Positions 9,201 through 13,921 of a stretch of 25,611 bases of DNA are shown here, one piece after another. The DNA is from CAZVFX01 sp964626565. GTDB lineage: Bacteria > Myxococcota_A > UBA9042 > CAIXZC01. The translations under genes and the position numbers were made by a program. Every line of letters starts with the position of its first letter. The stretch's first letter is position 1. The notes beneath the pieces were generated by a model that worked only from the letters and a program-made list of their open reading frames with translations, did no database searches and was not told where the DNA came from. The DNA lies in the NCBI GenBank assembly GCA_964626565.1, contig CAZVFX010000104.1, positions 1 to 25,611 of the forward strand, written 5' to 3'.

Positions 9201-9909
9201 CGGCGCAAACGCCCTGCTGGGACTCGCAATCCTCGGCAGCCAGGGAAGGGTCGTCGGCATCCACAAGGGAGTCGCAGTCGTTGTCTTCTCCGTCGCAGAG
9301 CTCGGGGTTCAGAGAGTTCACCAATTCGTCCAGATCCTCGCAGTCAGTGGTGTCCGGATCCCCGTCGCCGTCACTGTCGTCATCACAGAAATTCAACTTG
9401 CCGTCCGAATCGTAGTCCGCGGTGTTGGCGCCTCCCAGTTTGCTCACCAGAACCTGGACCAGGAAGAGGAAATCGACGTTGGTTATGTCGCCGTCGCAAT
9501 TGAGGTCAGCGTTGCGCTTCTGCACCAGGCCTAGGCAATCTGCGTCGTCAGCGTCGGGGTTGTCGCAAACCACTGAGGCCGACTCGCCGATGCTGACTCC
9601 GGCGCCGATGCACGCGGGTAGGCAGATGTCCGCCCCGCCAAAAGCCGGGCCGCAGGACAGAGGGGGCTCAGACCCATAGATAGCCTCGCAATCGGCAGCC
9701 GTGCCGCACGGCTCGTCATAGACGATCATCGTGAACAACAGCACCTCACACTGAATGTCTACGGCATCCACCTTGCCGTCGCCGTTGATCTCTGCCGACG
9801 GAGCCGTATATGGCTCCACCGCCAATGACGGCAGGGCCGTGAAAACCACGGCAAAGGCGAAGGCCACGACGCCGGCACGGAATAACGGTGCGAAATTGCT
9901 TGATTTCAT
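3253..9909 (-). CDS. Giant secreted multidomain protein: split dockerin-like module, MopE motifs, cohesin-like and Ig-like domains, Cys-rich C-terminal region
   Basis: The protein has 2218 residues. The second ATG (9909) is preferred because GGGAG lies six bases upstream; the first ATG (9915) abuts it. Residues 1-30 are a Sec signal ending PSLA. Two dockerin-like calcium loops, NGDGKVDAVD (about 38) and NCDGDITNVD (about 136), flank a Cys-rich insert; DYDSDGKLNFCDDDSDGDGD follows. Four MopE-type motifs such as CDGEDNDCDSLVD lie at about 200-410. Cohesin-like beta sandwiches are suggested at about 590-715 and 1435-1530, with Big-like segments between (YDDGTHEV). A lone calcium loop (FNDDGKFGAGD) is near 1590, and repeats of the CxxGxHCxxxxGxC type are at about 1800-1905. 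The last 200 residues resemble another cohesin-like fold with Cys. It is probably an extracellular surface or matrix protein; the ligand is unknown. The reading frame is unbroken throughout. Confidence 0.88.
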   Translation of the reverse strand: MKSSNFAPLFRAGVVAFAFAVVFTALPSLAVEPYTAPSAEINGDGKVDAVDIQCEVLLFTMIVYDEPCGTAADCEAIYGSEPPLSCGPAFGGADICLPACIGAGVSIGESASVVCDNPDADDADCLGLVQKRNADLNCDGDITNVDFLFLVQVLVSKLGGANTADYDSDGKLNFCDDDSDGDGDPDTTDCEDLDELVNSLNPELCDGEDNDCDSLVDADDPSLAAEDCESQQGVCAGSTKPAEFCSGGSWSACGDAEYLAHSGMWEAAETLCDGLDNDCDGLIDADDPDIAAPPCEIQEGVCLGAQKTSAQCEAGGWAACDAAAYLAHNAAYEATETLCDSLDNDCNAQIDEPYPTLGAVCDGTDGDLCENGTLTCAANGVGTACTNEFPEAIVETCNNSVDDDCDGSVDENTPESPCEAYKPPMIGARVDFDATVGYPVEVIDKGLGYYDSDVWDLTDITKSTTVDADCHGVASGNSTVPITPSAAAAIDFYTGRDTLYSDDKVLRLVAFVTDSVGRPVSGLANVQVDVSGPFGASQVGLSSFGSGMYTGSYSPDAASFNTGGTEDLVASTGAISSTQRSVVLTPLPTPATLTLPVGVVGATLPLGPRLAGANFTVPIRVNTGTATLASFQFEVTYPTALVDYVTFQVSNGGLNPASVNHDAGAGTVNMATTRDVGTDAGLLTGDVLLGTMTFQIESGAAQGASGAFSGEVLELSDGSGNPIFSQVAFDILSGTGQAQSGLASAYVVADRGMIGWIDDLSLADVNEVFGSGDTGVAHVYIFRNNSANPGVAGSFGCVCGTPAVCSCTGGVVSVTGGGQSEVTLSAAGSERVLTVDTYDYNQVVFTLADPSLEAIAGWAGHYQASWYTVVAQLDGPTGTVELDVTRDVTLSSDSPAIASWDQPHFQIQGEAPGSANISVLGDGAQTLATDSITVTSSTVAPDSLTLIIPSLVQLTKAAPSPVLASVGEILARVRISSLFTVDGQQSVYAVYLTCADGASSEVTGDADLVLTPQGAGTVVTVADGLVTAVGTGSDTIDVEINPGGGAIAAGQGIVEVSLPDAESADFTPSSTKIAISATDSAATVKGLSTTVDLSVTVYYGNGTDTDMTDDSRTYYEITDGETLGYVCNVDDAMPGCAPGRVISLEAGIGEVTVKASWPGLYSAEVAAYAVVEVVSHQSMTLTTWEDFSPPGVQETVLSLVEATSNYQKARLKLVETFSDGSTSDITSHGGTTYLLKDGAGQPEAGVVSLSGTKLLAVAPGTVFVEGVNNGNTSNQVEMMVEGGGIDDGDGKEHADVTELYLFNPGGLVGVKASATKTTKVQATYDDGTHEVIINAGSVIVPDLAEFLLGNAQFTNPADSLYATINATTGVATLQGNGLVRVIAQLAAGADAAPAYAPGASPEITQANPLVIPSAHPGTRWIKCNLNPTTGDADLGDSTGLAVPLVVDPGETFDVNIRLNSGTDPLGAFTVEVYFDDTVFEVPLPSEDYLSIEIASDAGAINDPSPGTVKVTVVPTSGSNLTGTTHVATMTLRALNTKSGGPIYTQLSGQILEMYRNCPDATCPSIEGAWGPAPRGIDAGLVSIDPEGNLAEEGDFNDDGKFGAGDLQAIVNYVVDPGSAEFVGLSTTAANIFPDKTEADADKVQAFDAFYGAMISVGLSHFVEGDYDVGANAVTLRATVKDGSSTPTAVTENLDVTFELGLMSGASMADHLGCGAGCAASSDADSNPVPERHLYAATHVGSGVYEATVGSWSDLPGSDQVGVVVILQNKFANGSDKGDPKVYLKTPFENVASPFDPLFRIDTCDDSAECEAGYHCADGTCEEDKLAGEACTADLECADGLHCNEVAGICEADQPEGGSCVEDSDCEDGTHCDESSGLCVADLGAGEPCDADSDCAGDSCVAGVCCDAALDCCLLPADCPAEYSAAATCDTPLACQGSRLEATCVGGICGTAAADDDSACDVTVPTGMSCEPYADAPCTGDPVQGPPVCASSCVDDTGCSDNGKCVGAVCGHVLCTPTGNQGETAGCEFHLAREDQAFTSAVMLEFFVSYEDSELTPVSMEACGELAAPFNLPCTVVGGECNAFGDPTVYCDTETLTCSQCNTYLVDDDSAQLATGHTIVTCAVPPANCLEDSFHMLFWGTESLPITGAYLDGGIAQGTSLFLELAFTLDVDLPSGSKVAINPDGFIATNPQAELLETQLQHFTGGGNPDHFISTGPVQ

Positions 9910-9935
9910 GCGCATCTCCCAAGGCTGTCACCTAC

Positions 9936-9965
9936 TTTATATCCTATCGGACATCAGTAACTCAA
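9936..9965 (-). promoter_or_regulatory. Candidate sigma-70-type promoter for the giant secreted protein
   Basis: Read on the minus strand, TTGAGT (9960-9965) and TATAAA (9936-9941) are separated by 18 bases, four and five matches to the consensus hexamers. Transcription would start near 9929, giving a leader of about 20 bases that includes the GGGAG ribosome binding site. No other promoter of similar quality was seen in this divergent region. Confidence 0.45.
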
Positions 9966-10037
9966 GGAGCTTGCGCCTGCGGGCGTATGCGCCTGGTGCG
10001 AGCCGAAGTCGGAATAGTTGTTGCATCACTGTTGGCT

Positions 10038-10061
10038 AGCGCCGAGAATAACCTCGGCGCT
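10038..10061 (+). promoter_or_regulatory. Perfect 9-bp hairpin in the leader of the radical SAM gene
   Basis: AGCGCCGAG and CTCGGCGCT are exact inverted repeats around a six-base AATAAC loop, ending 29 bases before the radical SAM start codon. There is no following T-run, so it is not a standard terminator. It could be an operator, a leader RNA element or an attenuator. Confidence 0.5.
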
Positions 10062-10090
10062 GCAGCCCGTTATTCGGCAGGAGGGAAGCG

Positions 10091-11191
10091 ATGCGGCTCA
10101 CCCTATTTCTCGATCATGTTTGCAACCTCAGATGCACCTACTGCTACAACGGCGAGAAGTTCATGAAGCCCATGCCGGAAGAAACGGCCCGGGCCGCGGT
10201 CGACATGGTCCTCGCCGATGGCCATACCCTCAAACAGGTGGGCTATTTTGGCGGCGAGCCCCTCATGAGGCTCGATCTGATCAAGCCGGTCACCGCCTAT
10301 ATCGCAGAGCGCACTGCCCACTACGAAAAGCAGGTTATCCGGGTGGTTACCACCAACGCCACTCTGCTGACTGACGAGACCGTGGGGTGGTTGGGGGATA
10401 ATGGTTTTCACATTGGGGTGAGTATCGATGGCTGTCCCGAAGCGCACGACGCCTGCAGGGTCTACACCAACGGGCGCGGATCTCATGCCGAGGTTGAGGC
10501 GGGAATCAAGCGAGTCATTGCAAAAGGCCTGCCCATCAAGAGCATCGCGGTCATCGATCCTTTGAACGTGCGCTTTCTGCCCGAGTCGTTTGACCATTTG
10601 CGCAGCATCGGGCTCAAAGACATGAGCATGAACGTCAACTACGAGGCCAATTGGGACGAGCCCGCCCGGGAGTTGTTTGCCGAGGCTGTGGAACGACTCG
10701 CAGACCGCTACATCGAAGCGTATCGGCGGGGCGGAGGGTTCAAGCTGAACCTCCTCGACAGCAAGATCATCACCCATGTGAAAATGGGTTTCTCCTGCGC
10801 GGACTTGTGTGATTTCGGATGCCAGGAGATCGCGGTGTCACCGTCCGGCAAGCTGTACCCCTGCGACCGGCTCATTGGCGAAGACACTCGGGACGACGTG
10901 ATAATCGGCACGGTGTTCGACGGCGTCGACCCGGTGCGCCGGGATGCGCTCATCGCGGACAAGAACAACGTCCTGGACGAATGCGGTGACTGCGATATCG
11001 TGGGTAGATGCATGCACTGGTGTGGCTGCGTCAACTATGCCATGACCGGCAGCGTGGGAGATGTTTCCGGCCTGCTCTGCTGGTTCGAGCAGACCATCGT
11101 CAAAGCCGCCGACCGCGCGGCCGAAACCTTGTATTCGGAGAAGAACCCGGCCTTCGTTAAACGTTTCTACGCCAAACACCTGCGCAAGTAG
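10091..11191 (+). CDS. Radical SAM/SPASM-domain enzyme, probable peptide maturase
   Basis: The protein has 366 residues; ATG follows AGGAGGGAAGCG. The radical SAM core carries C11-x3-C15-x2-C18 for the catalytic 4Fe-4S cluster, the SAM-binding G54-G55-E56-P57, VVTTNATLLT and SIDG. The C-terminal part is a SPASM domain for auxiliary clusters: C236, C240, C244, then VSPSGKLYPC258, C298-x2-C301-x5-C307, C311, C313 and C330. This arrangement is typical of enzymes that modify ribosomal peptides (sactionine, cyclophane or thioether formation) and of anaerobic sulfatase maturases. No sulfatase gene is present here, whereas three small repeat-bearing Tat-leader genes lie directly downstream on the opposite strand, their nearest stop only six bases away. 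I therefore infer that it modifies those peptides. The bond formed cannot be read from sequence. The enzyme itself has no export signal, so it acts in the cytoplasm. Confidence 0.9.
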   Translation: MRLTLFLDHVCNLRCTYCYNGEKFMKPMPEETARAAVDMVLADGHTLKQVGYFGGEPLMRLDLIKPVTAYIAERTAHYEKQVIRVVTTNATLLTDETVGWLGDNGFHIGVSIDGCPEAHDACRVYTNGRGSHAEVEAGIKRVIAKGLPIKSIAVIDPLNVRFLPESFDHLRSIGLKDMSMNVNYEANWDEPARELFAEAVERLADRYIEAYRRGGGFKLNLLDSKIITHVKMGFSCADLCDFGCQEIAVSPSGKLYPCDRLIGEDTRDDVIIGTVFDGVDPVRRDALIADKNNVLDECGDCDIVGRCMHWCGCVNYAMTGSVGDVSGLLCWFEQTIVKAADRAAETLYSEKNPAFVKRFYAKHLRK

Positions 11192-11197
11192 GCCGAG

Positions 11198-11355
11198 CTA
11201 GTAGTCACCTCCAACATCGCCCTGGACCTCCCAGTGCTCTTCCACCACCTGGGGTTGGGCCCTGGTCTCGGGTTGGACCTTGAATTCAGAGATGTCTATC
11301 GGGCGGTACGGGCTTCGGCGGTAGTCGGGTAGTCGGTACTCGTGCTGCTCTTCAC
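11198..11355 (-). pseudogene. Third, frame-broken precursor-like peptide gene (leader and core in different frames)
   Basis: A GTG at 11355, five bases after AAAGGA, opens a 19-residue frame ending DYPTTAEARTAR at a stop (11296-11298). That end matches the pre-Tat leader motif of the two neighbouring peptides. In the adjacent frame the sequence continues as IDISEFKVQPETRAQ and ends EEHWEVQGDVGGDY before a TAG at 11198-11200, carrying the W-x3-G-D core motif. The span from start to final stop is 158 bases, so restoring one base would give a 52-residue peptide. There is no Tat hydrophobic segment, unlike its relatives. It is either a decayed gene, a one-base sequencing or assembly error, or two unrelated short frames. 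No canonical slippery heptamer is visible at the junction. Confidence 0.45.
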
Positions 11356-11376
11356 ACGTTTCCTTTCAGCGCCCCC

Positions 11377-11817
11377 CTATCCCCCCGCCGGCACCCAGTC
11401 TTCGTCGTCATTCCAGGGCGTCACTTCCGGGTCGGGTGCCCCAGGCTTCTCCTCCCAGGTCAAGTCGCCCGGGACCGGCCACTTCTCTTCCTCCACAAGC
11501 ACCTCCAGTCCTCCCGGGGCCGGCCACTGGTCCTCAGCGTCAGGGGGAGGTTGGAGACCCACAAGGTCTTGCCGGTCCTTCAGGTCTATCCAGATCCCTC
11601 CCGCATAGCCCCATTCGTCCTCAACCGGGCCGGCGTCCTTGGCGTCCACCGCCATCTTTCGACCCACCCTCGTGCACGCAGCCAGCCCGAAAACGGAAGC
11701 GGCCAACAGGCTTCGCCCCAACAGTTTCAGGAACTTCCGCCGGTTGGCAACCGCTTCGGACGCGGTGGGGTAGTTGGCTCTGCCGCTGTTCTTCACTCCG
11801 CGCCGCTTCAGTGCCAT
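11377..11817 (-). CDS. Tat-exported lipoprotein-like small protein with four W-x3-G-[GD] repeats; candidate RiPP precursor
   Basis: The protein has 146 residues; ATG follows GGGAGGTCCGTA. Residues 15-22 hold the leader motif NYPTASEA. A Tat signal follows: R26-R27-K-F-L-K, a hydrophobic stretch, and lipobox LAA-C48. The remaining 98 residues are acidic and Pro/Trp-rich with no sign of a globular domain. Four motifs of form W-x3-G-[GD] occur: W69 (EWGYAGGI), W98 (QWPAPGGL), W113 (KWPVPGDL) and W141 (DWVPAGG), the last at the extreme C terminus. Regular motif spacing in a disordered tail, next to a SPASM enzyme, suggests multi-core modification of the Trp residues or their neighbours. Export by Tat fits cytoplasmic modification before secretion. 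The order on the strand (aminopeptidase, larger precursor, this one, the broken one) suggests one transcription unit. I recognise no named family. Confidence 0.8.
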   Translation of the reverse strand: MALKRRGVKNSGRANYPTASEAVANRRKFLKLLGRSLLAASVFGLAACTRVGRKMAVDAKDAGPVEDEWGYAGGIWIDLKDRQDLVGLQPPPDAEDQWPAPGGLEVLVEEEKWPVPGDLTWEEKPGAPDPEVTPWNDDEDWVPAGG

Positions 11818-11905
11818 TACGGACCTCCCATCATCTACTCCATCGGGTGCTTACATAATTGATGATATCAGTTGAGGACGGCCGTGGCCAGAAGGCGGGC
11901 ACAGA

Positions 11906-12511
11906 TTACTCGGGAAGGGCCATATCGCCATCGAGGGGCGGGAATTCTTCGGTCTCTTCCTTAATGTCCTCTTCGTGAGGCTGTTCCCAACTGTCGGGTG
12001 CTGCCAGGCCGCCCGCGATTCCCCACTCGTCTTCTTCCTGGATATCTTCCTCAGGATAGTACACGTCGGGTTCAGGGGCCACGCCGCCCAACTCCCAGTC
12101 CGGCTCGTCGATCTCCGGCTCCACCTTGCAGACGTCCGGTTCGTCGACCACGTCCGGCGGTAGCTTCACGTCGGGCGGAGGCATGTCTCCCATGAGCTGC
12201 GGGAATTCCTCGTCCTCAAGATCCGGGGATATAATGTCCGGTTCCGGCTGGTCCCAACCGTCGGGGGGCCGGGCCACACCGCCGAGCTGCCAGTCCGGCT
12301 CAACCCACACGTCCGGATCTACGTCCGGCCCACCGGCAGAGTCATCCAGCAACTGCTTACCCACAAACTCTCCACAACGGGAAACCGACAGCACCGAGGC
12401 TCCCAGCAATCCCCTGCCCATGAGGCGCAAGAACCAACGCCTATCTCGCTTCGCATCAACCGCGGTAGGGTAGGCGGCCGAGTCGTTTCGTTTTACTTTT
12501 TGTCGCTTCAT
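11906..12511 (-). CDS. Larger Tat-signal small protein with duplicated W/F-G-[GD] core motifs; candidate RiPP precursor
   Basis: The protein has 201 residues; ATG lies five bases after AGGAGG. The leader motif AYPTAVDA (13-20) precedes R24-R25-W-F-L-R and a hydrophobic Tat segment. C46 could be a lipidation site, but the preceding Arg is atypical. The rest is extremely acidic and Pro-rich and is built of repeats: DWQLGGVA (W74), DWELGGVA (W139) and EWGIAGGLA (W163), plus two related EEFPxLxGDM motifs (F103, F190). A full unit runs from the Trp motif through PDxW(D/E)QP to the Phe motif; copies one and three are full and copy two is shortened. Leader, Tat signal and motifs match the downstream paralog, so both are probably substrates of the same maturase. 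A structural surface lipoprotein without modification is the main alternative. Confidence 0.8.
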   Translation of the reverse strand: MKRQKVKRNDSAAYPTAVDAKRDRRWFLRLMGRGLLGASVLSVSRCGEFVGKQLLDDSAGGPDVDPDVWVEPDWQLGGVARPPDGWDQPEPDIISPDLEDEEFPQLMGDMPPPDVKLPPDVVDEPDVCKVEPEIDEPDWELGGVAPEPDVYYPEEDIQEEDEWGIAGGLAAPDSWEQPHEEDIKEETEEFPPLDGDMALPE

Positions 12512-12629
12512 GACATCCTCCTGCTAACGTCGCACGGACAGCAGTAAGAGCAAGACGCGTACCAGAACTCGAATCGCCCCTCGGACAATACCCAGTGTAG
12601 CCCGCAAACCGTTGCGGTTCAAGGGTCTG

Positions 12630-12659
12630 GCGGACTATACAACGGCAAAACAAGTCCGC
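12630..12659 (-). promoter_or_regulatory. Inverted repeat upstream of the precursor genes, overlapping a TATAGT box
   Basis: GCGGACT (12630-12636) and AGTCCGC (12653-12659) are perfect 7-base inverted repeats around a 16-base A-rich centre. A minus-strand TATAGT (12634-12639) overlaps one arm, but no good -35 box sits upstream. The site lies in the 220-base gap between the aminopeptidase stop and the first precursor start; a smaller AACCG/CGGTT repeat (12607-12619) is nearby. It could be an operator controlling the precursors. Nothing else was recognised in this gap. Confidence 0.3.
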
Positions 12660-12731
12660 AGGAACACCTCGAGTGAACAGCCGCCACAGGTGGTTAAGTG
12701 TAAACTCGGTGCACACGCGGTGAAAAATGCA

Positions 12732-13886
12732 TCACGCGTCCCAGGCGATTACGTACGCCCCGTTGCGCATCAGCGGCAGAACCGCGCCGTCTTCCATTTC
12801 GAGATCCGCGGAGACTACTTTGATCAAGGGCTGCATTTCGTCGATGTAGACCCGGTCTATATGGACTACCGCGTCGGCCGAAGTGAAATCCGACGGTGCC
12901 ACCTGGCCTCCGAAGTGGTCGCTGCGGCCGAAGGCTATGTGCAGCCCCAGTTTTTCATCCAGCAGGATTTCGCCGGTCGGTTTCAGACCGTAGTCGCCCA
13001 GCACGCCCAGGCCCAACTCAGCCATATTGCCGTAGGCGGGTTCCCCTGCCAGTTTTTCGGCTTCCCGAACAGATTCCGGTCCCGTGGTGAGTACTTCCAC
13101 CGCCCGGTTTTCGACTATGCGGTAGACCACCACCTCGTCGCCGAACTGCACCGGCAGGGTGCCGGCCGAGAGGGTCGGTTCCCCTTCCACCTCGCCTTCG
13201 TATGGAACGATGTAGGTCTCCCCGGAAGGCAGGTTGCCCGCGGTGCCGCGTTGGGGGAAGAAGCCTCCGGAAGCGTGGGCCGGCCGGTGACGGAGATCGA
13301 GGGTGAGCTTGTGCTGCTCGCCCCGGGCGTCGAATACGATGCGGGCCTGGCGGCACGGGTCGAGGAGTCCCTTGAGTTGCATGCAGCGAGTGTTGATCGC
13401 TGTGTAATCCAGGCGCAACGCGGGAATCATTGCGGAAGAGAAGCCTGGCATGGTGGTAGCTCTGAACCCGAACTGCCGGGCCGCGTTCTTGAGCGGAGCG
13501 GTAGCGCTGAATTGGGTGGGGGCGATGAGAATATCGTGAGAAGACAACACCGACTCGAAGGTCTCGGCGTTCGCGGGGTCGAGATCCTCGGCGGTTGCCG
13601 GCAATTCCCCGAAACGGTGCGCCCAGGCAATAGGCGGCAGGTCCGCGTTGTTGTGGTGCACGTTGCGATAGAGGTACAGGTGCACATTGAGTCCCAACTG
13701 GTCTTTCACCGAAGCCAGGGCTCCGGCCCACTCCAGCGCCATGGCCCGGCGAGCCTGCCACAGAGGTCTGTCCCCCACTTCCGCGTCCGGCAAATCTATG
13801 ATGATGGCGAGAGCTTTGTCATGCTCCCGGAGCTCGAACACCCGGCGTACCAGGGCGAGGAGTTCTTCAGCGGACAGTCGTTCCAT
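12732..13886 (-). CDS. M29-type (AmpS/AmpT-like) aminopeptidase
   Basis: The protein has 384 residues; ATG follows AAGGAG with an eight-base spacer. The C-terminal half matches the family M29 metal-dependent aminopeptidase pattern: E223 in NLPSGETYIVP, E290 in AELGLG, LLDEK, H316 in LHIAFG, and H342-x-D344 in VHID. Spacing between these is close to that of the Thermus enzyme. The Tyr normally found seven residues after the first His seems to be absent: GRSDHFGG stands there, with Asp at that position. The N-terminal half is less typical. Such enzymes remove N-terminal residues from peptides in the cytoplasm. It lies 35 bases downstream of the lipoprotein gene and upstream of the precursor genes on the same strand, so it may degrade leader peptides, or merely be a neighbour. 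Activity is uncertain because of the Tyr change. Confidence 0.8.
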   Translation of the reverse strand: MERLSAEELLALVRRVFELREHDKALAIIIDLPDAEVGDRPLWQARRAMALEWAGALASVKDQLGLNVHLYLYRNVHHNNADLPPIAWAHRFGELPATAEDLDPANAETFESVLSSHDILIAPTQFSATAPLKNAARQFGFRATTMPGFSSAMIPALRLDYTAINTRCMQLKGLLDPCRQARIVFDARGEQHKLTLDLRHRPAHASGGFFPQRGTAGNLPSGETYIVPYEGEVEGEPTLSAGTLPVQFGDEVVVYRIVENRAVEVLTTGPESVREAEKLAGEPAYGNMAELGLGVLGDYGLKPTGEILLDEKLGLHIAFGRSDHFGGQVAPSDFTSADAVVHIDRVYIDEMQPLIKVVSADLEMEDGAVLPLMRNGAYVIAWDA

Positions 13887-13921
13887 TGTGTTTTCTCCTT
13901 GTAGTTTTCAACATCTCTTGT

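Noticed and set aside
11290..11305. Programmed frameshift in the third precursor
   Set aside because: No X-XXY-YYZ slippery heptamer or clear downstream structure is visible at the point where the frames would join; decay or a base error is simpler.
12456..12716. 86-codon minus-strand frame filling the gap upstream of the first precursor
   Set aside because: It overlaps the start of the precursor in another frame, has no convincing ribosome binding site and no recognisable features; the gap is better explained as regulatory.
12612..13904. 430-codon open frame opposite the M29 aminopeptidase
   Set aside because: The M29 ligand motifs and ribosome binding site are on the other strand; this frame has no recognisable domain.
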